DNA from: Pseudomonadota bacterium
GTDB taxonomy: Bacteria > Pseudomonadota > Alphaproteobacteria > Reyranellales > Reyranellaceae
Assembly: GCA_020160955.1 (NCBI GenBank)
Contig: JAIUOX010000007.1
Location: forward strand, 1-64,000
Reading direction: 5' to 3'
Length of the DNA stretch: 64,000 nt
The notes beneath the pieces are model-generated. The model saw only the letters and a list, made by a program, of their open reading frames with translations. It was not told the origin of the DNA and made no database searches. This document shows positions 32,871-41,100 of the stretch, one piece after another. Positions within the stretch are counted from its first letter, which is position 1. Every line of letters starts with the position of its first letter. A program made the position numbers and the translations under genes.

Positions 32871-35492
32871 ATGGTGGGCCCGGTGGTTCGCACGACCTGC
32901 CCCTACTGCGGCGTCGGATGCGGGCTCGAGATGCGACCGGATGGGCGCGGCGGCGCGACGGTCGCGGGCGATCCGGCCCATCCCGCCAATGCCGGCCGGA
33001 TCTGCTCCAAGGGCGCGGCGCTCGGCGAGACGCTGTCGCTGGCCGATCGCCTGCTGCATCCCGAGGTCGACGGACGGCGCGTGTCGTGGGACGCGGCGCT
33101 CGACGCCGTGGCCGACGGGCTGCGCGAGACGGTCGAGCGGCACGGGCCGGATGCCGTCGCCTTCTACGTCTCGGGCCAGCTGCTGACCGAGGACTACTAC
33201 GCCGCCAACAAGTTCCTGAAGGGCTTCATCGGCACCGCCAACATCGACACCAACTCCAGGCTCTGCATGGCCTCGTCGGTGGCCGGCCACAAGCGGGCCT
33301 TCGGCAGCGATACCATGCCGGGTCGCTACGAGGACTTCGAGCAGGCCGACCTTGTCGTGCTGGTCGGCAGCAACCTCGCCTGGTGCCATCCCGTGCTGTT
33401 CCAGCGGCTTGAGGCGGCGAAGCGGGCGCGACCGTCGCTACGCGTCGTCGTGGTCGATCCGCGCCGCACCGAGACCGGCGACATCGCCGACCTGCACCTC
33501 GCGCTGCGGCCGGGCAGCGACGTCGCCCTGTTCAACGCGCTGCTGGTCGCGCTGCACGATCGCGGCGCGGTCGACCGCGCCTTCGTCGAGGCGCACACCG
33601 ACGGTCTCGACGCGGCGCTGGCGGCGGCGCGCGCCACCGACGTCGCCGACTGCGGCCTGCCGGCGGCCGACCTCGCGACCTTCTTCGACTGGGTGGCGCG
33701 GACCGAGAAGACGGTCACGCTCTATTCCCAGGGCGTCAACCAGTCGAGCGCCGGCGTCGACAAGGTCAACGCGCTGATCAACGGCCACCTGCTGACCGGG
33801 CGGATCGGAAGGCCGGGCATGGGACCTTTCTCGATCACCGGCCAGCCCAACGCGATGGGCGGCCGCGAGGTCGGCGCGCTCGCCACCACGCTGGCCGCGC
33901 ACATGGACTTCGCCCCCGCCGACGTCGACCGCGTCGGCCGCTTCTGGGGCAGCGACCGCGTCGCCGCCAAGCCCGGCCTCAAGGCGGTCGAGCTGTTCGA
34001 CGCGGTGCGCGCCGGCCGCATCAAGGCGCTCTGGATCATGGCGACCAACCCGGTGGCCAGCCTGCCCGACGCCGACGCGGTGCGCGCCGCGATCGAGGGC
34101 TGCGAGCTGTCGATCGTGTCGGAGGCGATCCGGCGCAGCGACACGGTCGATGCATGCCGCATTCGCATGCCGGCGCTGGCGTGGGGCGAGAAGGACGGCA
34201 CCGTCACCAACTCCGAGCGCACGATCTCGCGCCAGCGGCCGTTCCTGCCGGCGCCGGGCGAGGCGCGCGCCGACTGGTGGATCGTGGCCGAGGTCGCGCG
34301 CCGCCTCGGCCACGGCGCGGCCTTCGGGTGGCGCGGCCCGGCCGACCTGTTCCGCGAACATGCCCGGCTGTCGACGTTCGAGAACGAGGGACGCCGCGCC
34401 TTCGACATCGGCGCGCGGGCCGAGATCGGTGACGATGCGTACGAGTCGCTGGCGCCGTTCGCCTGGCCGGCGCCGGCGGCTTCGTCCGCAACCGAACGCT
34501 TCTTCGCCGCCGGCGGCTTCTTCCACGCCGACCGGCGCGCCCGTTTCGTCGCCACCGTGCCGCGGCCGCCTGCCCATGCCGTCGGCAGCGCCTTCCCGAT
34601 CCGGCTCAACACCGGGCGGGTGCGCGACCAGTGGCACACCATGACGCGCACCGCGAAGTCGCCGCGGCTGGCCGGTCACCGGCCCGAGCCGACGCTCGAC
34701 CTTGCCGGCGCCGACGCGGCGGCGCGCGGTCTCGCCGACGGCGACATCGCGGAAGTCACCAGCGCGTGGGGCCGCGCCGTGCTGCGCGTGCAGGTCTCCG
34801 ATGCGGTGCGGCCGGGCGAGGCCTTCGCGCCGATGCACTGGACCGCGCAACTGTCGCGTGCCGGTCGCATCAACGCGGTGGTCAACCCGGCGGTTGACCC
34901 GGTGTCCGGCCAACCGGAACTGAAACACACGCCCGTCGAGGTGCGGCCGGTGACCGTCGCATGGCATGGCACGATTCTCGCTCGCCGCCCGGTCATGCTG
35001 CCGCAGGTTGCATACTGGGCCCGCATCACGGGCGCCGACGGCTTCGTCTATCGCCTGGCGGGCGATCAGCCCGCGGCCGCCGCGCGCCGCGCCCTGTCGG
35101 CGGCGCTGCGGGCGACCAATCCCGGTTCCTGGGTCGAGGGCGACGACGGTCTCGGCCTGGTGATGGGCGACGGCCGCCTCGAAGGCGCGTTGCAGCTGAC
35201 CGATGGCCCCGACGACTCGCTGCGCGATCGGCTGGCGCCGTTCCTGGCGCTCGACCGGCTCGACGCGGACCAGGCGGAGAGCCTGCGTCGCGGCGGTTCG
35301 AGCGATCTGCGCGGCGGCGAGATCTGCGCCTGTCTCGGCGTGTCGGTGTCGGCCGTGCAGGCCGCGATCGATGCCGGCGCGACCTCGTTGAGCGCGGTCG
35401 GCGACGCGACGCGCGCCGGCACCAGTTGCGGCTCCTGCCGGCCCGAGATCCGCGCTCTCGTGCGCGCGGCGCGGCCGCGGCAGGCCGCCTGA
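32871..35492 (+). CDS. nasA: Assimilatory nitrate reductase catalytic subunit
   Basis: An 873-residue molybdopterin (bis-MGD) oxidoreductase reducing nitrate to nitrite in the cytoplasm. The N-terminal [4Fe-4S] ligands are Cys10, 13, 17 and 45 (CPYCGVGC..RICSKG). The molybdenum domain follows (NIDTNSRLCMASSVAGHKRA, VLVGSNLAWCHPVLFQRLE, QGVNQSSAGVDKVNALINGH, GQPNAMGGREVGALATTLAA). A molydopterin-binding barrel holds RLNTGRVRDQWHTMTRT. The last 59 residues are a fused BFD-like [2Fe-2S] domain with Cys819, 821, 853 and 856. There is no signal peptide. It starts 5 bases after the flavoprotein stop. Confidence 0.95.
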   Translation: MVGPVVRTTCPYCGVGCGLEMRPDGRGGATVAGDPAHPANAGRICSKGAALGETLSLADRLLHPEVDGRRVSWDAALDAVADGLRETVERHGPDAVAFYVSGQLLTEDYYAANKFLKGFIGTANIDTNSRLCMASSVAGHKRAFGSDTMPGRYEDFEQADLVVLVGSNLAWCHPVLFQRLEAAKRARPSLRVVVVDPRRTETGDIADLHLALRPGSDVALFNALLVALHDRGAVDRAFVEAHTDGLDAALAAARATDVADCGLPAADLATFFDWVARTEKTVTLYSQGVNQSSAGVDKVNALINGHLLTGRIGRPGMGPFSITGQPNAMGGREVGALATTLAAHMDFAPADVDRVGRFWGSDRVAAKPGLKAVELFDAVRAGRIKALWIMATNPVASLPDADAVRAAIEGCELSIVSEAIRRSDTVDACRIRMPALAWGEKDGTVTNSERTISRQRPFLPAPGEARADWWIVAEVARRLGHGAAFGWRGPADLFREHARLSTFENEGRRAFDIGARAEIGDDAYESLAPFAWPAPAASSATERFFAAGGFFHADRRARFVATVPRPPAHAVGSAFPIRLNTGRVRDQWHTMTRTAKSPRLAGHRPEPTLDLAGADAAARGLADGDIAEVTSAWGRAVLRVQVSDAVRPGEAFAPMHWTAQLSRAGRINAVVNPAVDPVSGQPELKHTPVEVRPVTVAWHGTILARRPVMLPQVAYWARITGADGFVYRLAGDQPAAAARRALSAALRATNPGSWVEGDDGLGLVMGDGRLEGALQLTDGPDDSLRDRLAPFLALDRLDADQAESLRRGGSSDLRGGEICACLGVSVSAVQAAIDAGATSLSAVGDATRAGTSCGSCRPEIRALVRAARPRQAA

Positions 35493-35503
35493 GGGACGCC
35501 GCC

Positions 35504-36910
35504 ATGCAGTCCTTCCCGATCTTCCTGACACTGACCGATCGCCGCGCCCTGGTGGTCGGCGGCGGCGAGCCGGCGGCGCGCAAGGTCGAGCTGCTGCTGT
35601 CGGCCGGCGCGCAGGTCAGCCTGGTCGCCGAGACGGTGGTCGGCGACCTCGCGTCGCTGATCGCCGAGGGCCGAATCTCGTGGGCCGGTGGCGGCTTCGA
35701 CGAAGCCGATCTCGACGACCTGTCGCTGGTCATCGTGGCCAGCGACGACACCGCGCTGGCGCTGCGGGTCAGCCAGGCCGCGGAGCGACGCGGCCTGCCG
35801 GTCAACGTCGTCGACAAGCCGCGCCTGTCCTCCTTCATCATGCCGGCGATCGTCGACCGCGCGCCGGTCACCATCGCCATCTCGACCGGCGGCAGCGCGC
35901 CGGCGCTGGCGCGCCGCATCCGCGGCGAGATCGAGCGCGCGCTGCCCGCGGCGCTCGGCCGGCTGGCGCGTTTTGCCGAGATCTTCCGCGGCCAGGTCCG
36001 GCGCACGCTCGACAACGCGCGCGACCGCCGCCGCTTCTGGGACCGCGTGTTCGGCGGCCGCATCGCCGAGCTGGCGCTGGCCGGCGACGAGATCGCGGCG
36101 CGCCGCGAACTGATCCGCCTGCTCGACCAGGCGCGCCACGACAGCCCGCCGACCGGCATGGTCCACCTGGTCGGCGCCGGTCCCGGCGATCCCGACCTGC
36201 TGACGCTGAAGGCGCACCGCCTGCTGCAGCGCGCCGACGTGGTGGTCTACGACCGGCTGGTGTCGCCCGAGGTGCTGGCGCTGGCGCGGCGCGACGCCGA
36301 GCGGGTGTTCGTCGGCAAGCGGCGCGGCGAGCATGCGCTGGCCCAGGAGGCGATCAACGACCGCCTGGTGGCGCTGGCGCGCGCCGGGCACAGCGTGGTG
36401 CGGCTGAAGGGCGGCGACCCGCTGGTGTTCGGCCGCGGCGGCGAGGAGATCGAGGCGCTGGCGCGGGCCGGCATCGCCGTCGAGGTCGTGCCCGGCATCA
36501 CCGCCGCGCTCGGCTGCGCGGCCAGCGCCGCGATCCCGCTGACCCACCGCGACCACGCGCAGGGCTGCCTGTTCGTCGCCGGCCAGTTGCGCGACGGCGC
36601 GCTGGCGCTCGACTGGCCGACGCTCGCCCGGCCGCGCCAGACCGTCGTCTTCTACATGGCGCTGGAGAACCTCGGGACGATCGCCGACCGGCTGGTCGAG
36701 CACGGCCTGGCGGCGGATACGCCGGCGGTGCTGGTCGAGAACGGCACCCGGGCCGACGAACGGCGGGTGGTCGGCACGCTGGCGACCATCGCCGCGCTGG
36801 GCCAGGCGGCCAGCCTGGAGGGTCCGACCCTGTTCATCGTGGGGGACGTGGTCGGTTTGGCCCTCGCGAACCCTCCTCAATTTCACTTTGTGTCAGGAAT
36901 CAGTCTCTGA
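35504..36910 (+). CDS. cysG: Siroheme synthase
   Basis: A 468-residue bifunctional enzyme. Residues 1-205 form the Met8/CysG-N precorrin-2 dehydrogenase/ferrochelatase (ALVVGGGEPAARKVELLLSA; VVDKPRLSSFIMPAIVDRAP; ISTGGSAPALARRIRGEIE). Residues 215-455 are uroporphyrinogen III methyltransferase (VHLVGAGPGDPDLLTLKAHR, VRLKGGDPLVFGRGGEEIEA, VVPGITAALGCAASAAIPLT). It makes siroheme for NirA, explaining its place as the last gene of the nitrate operon, 11 bases after nasA. Confidence 0.95.
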   Translation: MQSFPIFLTLTDRRALVVGGGEPAARKVELLLSAGAQVSLVAETVVGDLASLIAEGRISWAGGGFDEADLDDLSLVIVASDDTALALRVSQAAERRGLPVNVVDKPRLSSFIMPAIVDRAPVTIAISTGGSAPALARRIRGEIERALPAALGRLARFAEIFRGQVRRTLDNARDRRRFWDRVFGGRIAELALAGDEIAARRELIRLLDQARHDSPPTGMVHLVGAGPGDPDLLTLKAHRLLQRADVVVYDRLVSPEVLALARRDAERVFVGKRRGEHALAQEAINDRLVALARAGHSVVRLKGGDPLVFGRGGEEIEALARAGIAVEVVPGITAALGCAASAAIPLTHRDHAQGCLFVAGQLRDGALALDWPTLARPRQTVVFYMALENLGTIADRLVEHGLAADTPAVLVENGTRADERRVVGTLATIAALGQAASLEGPTLFIVGDVVGLALANPPQFHFVSGISL

Positions 36911-36951
36911 TACGAAGGGCTTGTGGCAAATCTGCAACAGCAGGGTCGTCG

Positions 36952-37701
36952 ATGCGCAGCATTTTCGTAGGTCTGACCATCTCGATGTCCCTCGCCGCCG
37001 CGGTTTGGGGCCCTGCTTCTGCCCAGAATTCGGGCATGCCGCAGGTTGTGCGCGGGGCTAGTGCAGATTCCTCCAAGTCCTCGACGGCCAAGCCGGCCCC
37101 GACCCAGCGCGCCGCCGCTTCGCGGTCGGCCGCGCCGCAGCGCCAGACGCCGCAGGCCCAGCGCCGCAACGCCGCCCAGCCGGAAGCCCTGCGCGGCTCG
37201 CGCTACGGCGGTTTCGCCCCGGCGCCGTCCGGCCCGCCGCCGGTCCTCGACACGACCAGCCCGCGCACGCTCAGCCTGGTCAACTACAACACCCAGGACG
37301 TGCTGACCGTGACCTACTGGTCGAACGGCGCCTACCACCGCCAGGCGCTCGACCAGCTGAACCAGTTCCTGCGCGACACCCGGGAGAACCAGGCGACCGA
37401 GATGGATCCGCTGCTGTTCGACGTGCTGTGGCACACCACGCGCATCGTCGGCTACAGCGGCAGCATCGAGGTGCTGTCGGCCTTCCGCTCGCCCAGCACC
37501 AATGCCTGGCTGGCCAGCGTCAGCCGCGGCGTCGCCCGCGACAGCCAGCACATGAACGGCAACGCGATGGACATCCGCATGCCGGGCGTGCCGGTCTACC
37601 AGATTCGCCAGGCCGCCTACTCGCTCAACATGGGCGGCGTCGGCTTCTACCCGCGCTCGGGCTTCGTGCACCTCGACACCGGCCCCGTCCGCTACTGGTA
37701 A
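36952..37701 (+). CDS. DUF882 / M15-like peptidase, exported
   Basis: A 249-residue protein with a signal peptide ([16 protein letters not shown]), a Ser/Ala/Gln-rich linker (about 35-95) and a C-terminal DUF882 (YcbK-like, peptidase M15 family) domain. Metal-type motifs are [13 protein letters not shown] (HxxxxxxD) and [13 protein letters not shown]. It probably trims peptidoglycan peptides or cell-wall crosslinks in the periplasm. It starts 41 bases after cysG; a separate promoter is likely. Confidence 0.87.
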   Translation: MRSIFVGLTISMSLAAAVWGPASAQNSGMPQVVRGASADSSKSSTAKPAPTQRAAASRSAAPQRQTPQAQRRNAAQPEALRGSRYGGFAPAPSGPPPVLDTTSPRTLSLVNYNTQDVLTVTYWSNGAYHRQALDQLNQFLRDTRENQATEMDPLLFDVLWHTTRIVGYSGSIEVLSAFRSPSTNAWLASVSRGVARDSQHMNGNAMDIRMPGVPVYQIRQAAYSLNMGGVGFYPRSGFVHLDTGPVRYW

Positions 37702-37720
37702 GCGCGTCGCGGCGACCCGT

Positions 37721-38230
37721 ATGCCGCGGATCGAGATCATCGAAGCCGACATCACGCGTCTCGACGTCGACGCCATCGTCAACGCCGCCAACGAGTCGTT
37801 GCTCGGCGGCGGCGGCGTCGATGGCGCGATCCACCGCGCCGCCGGTCCCGGCCTGCTCGAGGAGTGCCGCGCGCTGGGCGGCTGCCCGACCGGCGAGGCG
37901 CGCCTCACCCGCGGCCATCGCCTGAAGGCGCGCCACGTCATTCACACGGTCGGCCCGGTGTGGCACGGCGGCGCCGCCGGCGAACCCGACCTGCTGGCGG
38001 CGTGCTACCGCAACAGCCTGGCGCTCGCCGAGGCGCATGGCCTGCAGAGCCTCGCCTTCCCCGCGATCTCGACCGGCGTGTTCGGCTACCCGTGGGACGA
38101 GGCGACCGCGATCGCCGTGCGCGAGGTGCGCGCCCACGCCGGCGATCGCCGCGTGATCTTCTGCTGCTTCGGTGCCGAGATGACCGCGCTCTACCGCGAC
38201 GTCACTGCCCGAAGCGCTCCGCGTCCTTGA
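37721..38230 (+). CDS. Macro-domain protein (O-acetyl-ADP-ribose deacetylase type)
   Basis: A 169-residue protein that is essentially one macro domain: [65 protein letters not shown], and [20 protein letters not shown]. The NAAN and GGGGVDGAI motifs bind and hydrolyse ADP-ribose derivatives, as in YmdB/MacroD enzymes. The last 29 bases overlap the end of the convergent DUF924 gene. Confidence 0.93.
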   Translation: MPRIEIIEADITRLDVDAIVNAANESLLGGGGVDGAIHRAAGPGLLEECRALGGCPTGEARLTRGHRLKARHVIHTVGPVWHGGAAGEPDLLAACYRNSLALAEAHGLQSLAFPAISTGVFGYPWDEATAIAVREVRAHAGDRRVIFCCFGAEMTALYRDVTARSAPRP

Positions 38231-38774
38231 GGTAGGCCAGCTCGTCGTCGGAGCAGGCGCGGCCCAGCACCTCGTTGCGGTGCGGGAAGCGGCCGAAGCG
38301 GGCGACGATGTCGCGATGCTGCAACGCGAACTTCAGGTTCTCCGGATCGTCGCAGCCTTCGAACAGCGCGCATGCGAGGTGCTGGTCGCCGAGATCCTCG
38401 CTGTGCTCGAACGGCATGTAGAAGAACTGCCGCATCGGCACCGGGTAGGCGACGGGGTAGTGCCGCGCCAGCGCCAGCCGCGCGATCTCGCGTGCCTTGG
38501 CATCGCCCTCGAAGGCGCGGGCCGAGCGGCGATGGATGTTGCGCGGGACCTGGTCGCACAGGACGATCAGCGCCAACGCGCCGTCGGGCGACCTCGCCCA
38601 GGCATCGAGGTCGCCCGCGATGGCACGCGCCGAGGCCGCGCCGAAGCGCTCGCGCAGGTCGGCGTCGAATGCCGGCGTGCTCTTCCACCACAGCTCGCGC
38701 TTCTGGCCATGGCCGGGGTCGTCGAGCGGCAGGAACCATTCGTCGAGCACGTCACGGATCGTCGGAAGCGTCAT
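38202..38774 (-). CDS. DUF924 family protein
   Basis: A 190-residue protein with the DUF924 pattern: [90 protein letters not shown] and a C-terminal [20 protein letters not shown]. It is an all-helical family without an established reaction. Its ATG overlaps the M20 peptidase stop (ATGA), so it is the last gene of the leftward DedA - copper protein - M20 - DUF924 unit. Confidence 0.92.
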   Translation of the reverse strand: MTLPTIRDVLDEWFLPLDDPGHGQKRELWWKSTPAFDADLRERFGAASARAIAGDLDAWARSPDGALALIVLCDQVPRNIHRRSARAFEGDAKAREIARLALARHYPVAYPVPMRQFFYMPFEHSEDLGDQHLACALFEGCDDPENLKFALQHRDIVARFGRFPHRNEVLGRACSDDELAYLKDAERFGQ

Positions 38775-39919
38775 GCGAGGTCTCCCGTGCCGAGGGTGGA
38801 AAGGAGTCCGGCGAACAGCCGGGCGCGCGGCACCAGCTGCGACACCAGCACGTGTTCCTCCAGCGTGTGCGGGCCGGCACCGACCGCGCCCAGCCCGTCG
38901 AGCGTCGGAATGCCGAGCGCGCCGGTGAAGTTGCCGTCGCTGCCGCCGCCGAACGTGCCGTGTTCCAGCGTGAAGCCGATCTCGCGGGCGCAGGCGGCGG
39001 CCTCGGCATAGAGCCGCAGCGTGCCCTCCGACGGTTCGAACAGCGGCCGTTCGGGACCGCGCTCGACCTCCAGCGTCACGCCCTCGACCGGCGACTGCAG
39101 GCGGCCCATGAAGTCGTGCACGAAGGCCAGGTTGTCGGCCGACGAGGCGACGCACAGCACCTCGGCGGTGCACTCGGTCGGCACGACGTTGACGAACAGG
39201 CCGCCGTGGATGACGCCGACGCTGAACGACACCAGCCGGTCCATGTCGGTCGCGCTCTCGACCGTCTCGACCAGCCGCGCCATGGCGCGGATCGCGCTGC
39301 GCCCGGCGCGGTTGTCGGCCCCGGCATGGGCCGGCTTGCCGCGCGTCGTGAGGCGATAGCGCGCGAAGGCATGGCGGCCGGTGATCACCTTGCCCTGCCG
39401 CGCCGGCTCGGGCACCAGCACCCAGCGATGGCGTCTTGCCTCGGCCTCGATCAGCGCGCGTGTCGCGGGGCTACCCAGCTCCTCGTCGGGGATCAGCAGG
39501 AAGGTCACCGGCAGCGGCGTGTCGCCGTCCTCGGCACGCACGCGCCTCAGCGCGTGCAGCGCGAGGCAGAGCCCGCCCTTCATGTCGAGCACGCCCGGCC
39601 CGTACAGCCGGTCGCCTTCCTGCCGCAGCCGCAAACGGTCCTCGATCGTGCCGACCGGGTGGACGGTGTCGAGGTGGCCCAGCACCAGGATGCCGGGCCC
39701 CGGCTGGCGGCCGGGAAACGACGCGCGCAGCACCGGCGCGCCGGACGGGGCGGTACTGCGCTCGATCGCGGCGCCGGCGGCGCGCAGGTCGGACCCGGCC
39801 AGCGCATACATGCGTGCCACCGCCTCGGGCGTCACCGACGGGCTCTCGACCGACGCCCAGCGCACGATGTCGGCGACGATCTCGTCGGCCGAGAAACGGT
39901 TGGCGCGTGCCGGGTTCAC
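38771..39919 (-). CDS. M20/M28-type metallopeptidase (glutamate carboxypeptidase-like)
   Basis: A 382-residue zinc amidohydrolase starting at GTG. Metal-ligand motifs are GILVLGHLDTVHPVG, YGPGVLDMKGGLCLALHALR, LIPDEELGSPATRALIEAE and the dimerisation-domain GKPAHAGADNRAGRSAIRAM; the late His is in TLEEHVLVSQLVPRA. It resembles carboxypeptidase G2/PgaA-type enzymes that release C-terminal glutamate or similar groups. GTG overlaps the TGA of the copper protein gene. The frame remains open upstream but only as a shadow. Confidence 0.92.
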   Translation of the reverse strand: MNPARANRFSADEIVADIVRWASVESPSVTPEAVARMYALAGSDLRAAGAAIERSTAPSGAPVLRASFPGRQPGPGILVLGHLDTVHPVGTIEDRLRLRQEGDRLYGPGVLDMKGGLCLALHALRRVRAEDGDTPLPVTFLLIPDEELGSPATRALIEAEARRHRWVLVPEPARQGKVITGRHAFARYRLTTRGKPAHAGADNRAGRSAIRAMARLVETVESATDMDRLVSFSVGVIHGGLFVNVVPTECTAEVLCVASSADNLAFVHDFMGRLQSPVEGVTLEVERGPERPLFEPSEGTLRLYAEAAACAREIGFTLEHGTFGGGSDGNFTGALGIPTLDGLGAVGAGPHTLEEHVLVSQLVPRARLFAGLLSTLGTGDLA

Positions 39920-40344
39920 GCCGCGATCTTGCGGCACTCGGCGGCGCAGGCCGCGCAGGCGTCGGCGCAGGCCTTGCAGGTCGCGTGCTTGTCGGCGTGC
40001 TTGCGGCATTCCTTCTCGCACTCGAGGCAGACCGTGAGCGCGACCTTGGCCAGCGCCGGCAGGTTGGCCGAACCCGTGCCGGCCAGCTTCGCGAGCGCCG
40101 TCGTCACCGCCATCATCTCGTCGACCGAGCGGGCGCAGGCGGCGAGGCTGGTGTCGCCGGCGGCGAAGCTCGCGTAGCAATGGTCGAGGCAGACGATGCC
40201 GGCGCGCACGCAGGACAGCGCCGTGGCGACCAGGGCCGCGTTCTTGCCCTCGGCGCCGCCGTGGTCGTGGCCGGCGTGGCTTTGCGCCAGGGCAGGGGCC
40301 GCCAGCAGCGTCGCCGCGGCGGCCAGCACCAGTCGTCTCTTCAT
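39916..40344 (-). CDS. Exported Csp1-like four-helix copper storage protein
   Basis: A 142-residue protein with a signal peptide (RRLVLAAAATLLAAPALAQ) and a His/Gly-rich mature start (SHAGHDHGG). The rest is a four-helix bundle with twelve cysteines spaced along the helices (SCVRAGIVCLDHCYASF, VCLECEKECRKHADKH, CKACADACAACAAECRK). This is the design of Csp1, which stores many Cu(I) ions inside the bundle, and the signal peptide distinguishes it from cytosolic Csp3. It lies between DedA and M20 genes, with no copper exporter or regulator nearby. Confidence 0.9.
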   Translation of the reverse strand: MKRRLVLAAAATLLAAPALAQSHAGHDHGGAEGKNAALVATALSCVRAGIVCLDHCYASFAAGDTSLAACARSVDEMMAVTTALAKLAGTGSANLPALAKVALTVCLECEKECRKHADKHATCKACADACAACAAECRKIAA

Positions 40345-40371
40345 CGTCGTCTCCTCGGTGGCGGCCGAAGC

Positions 40372-41031
40372 TTACGCCTCCCGCAGCGGGCCGGGTAGCG
40401 CGGCCTCGGCGCGCGCGATCAGGCGCTGTTCGTGGCGGCGGGCCAGCAGCAGGCAGACGGCGATGCCGACCACGGCGACGACGACCAGCGCGATCCGCAC
40501 CGGGCGCGAGACCGCCGCCAACTCGTGACCGAACAGCCAGCCGCCGCCGCCGACCAGCACCGCCCAGCCGACCGCGCCGGCGGCGTTGGCGACCAGGAAG
40601 CGCGGCCACGGCATGGCGTTCAGCCCGGCCAGCACGGCGGCCAGCGTGCGCAGGAGCGCCACGAAGCGGCCGAGGAAGACGATGGTGCCGCCGTGCCGGT
40701 GGAACAGGTAGCGGCCGAGCTTGAGGCGCGGCTCGTCGAGCCCGATGCGCGGCCCGAAGCGCAGGGCCAGCGGCAGGCCGAGCTTGCGACCGATCAGGTA
40801 GCCGATGTTGTCGCCGACGATGGCGGCGCCGGCCGCGGTGGCGATCACCGACACGATGTCGAGGTGCCGCGTCGCGCCGGCGTAGAGCGCGGCGGTGACC
40901 AGCGCGGTCTCGCCCGGCACCGGCAGCCCGACGCTCTCCAGCATCACGAGCGCCATCAGCGCCCACAGGCCCCAGGCGGCGATCAGGGCCTCGGGCGACA
41001 GCGAGGCGGGCAGCGAGACGAGCAGGTCCAC
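40372..41031 (-). CDS. DedA-family membrane protein
   Basis: A 219-residue inner-membrane protein, probably starting at GTG (41031). DedA/SNARE-associated features are LMALVMLESVGLPVPGETAL, VGDNIGYLIGRKLGLPLALR, RHGGTIVFLGRFVALLRTLA and LAGLNAMPWPRFLVANAAG. DedA proteins are thought to recycle undecaprenyl phosphate or other lipids across the membrane. The upstream extension of the frame runs antisense through the sulfatase gene and is not coding. Confidence 0.88.
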   Translation of the reverse strand: MDLLVSLPASLSPEALIAAWGLWALMALVMLESVGLPVPGETALVTAALYAGATRHLDIVSVIATAAGAAIVGDNIGYLIGRKLGLPLALRFGPRIGLDEPRLKLGRYLFHRHGGTIVFLGRFVALLRTLAAVLAGLNAMPWPRFLVANAAGAVGWAVLVGGGGWLFGHELAAVSRPVRIALVVVAVVGIAVCLLLARRHEQRLIARAEAALPGPLREA

Positions 41032-41100
41032 GCGGCACCATAGCGGGGTCGCGCCGCCGCGACGATGCGGGCATAGTCGTCGCGGAAACGGAGGAAACGC

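Noticed and set aside
33438..35531. 697-codon antisense frame under nasA
   Set aside because: Shadow frame with biased composition; nasA on the plus strand has all cofactor motifs.
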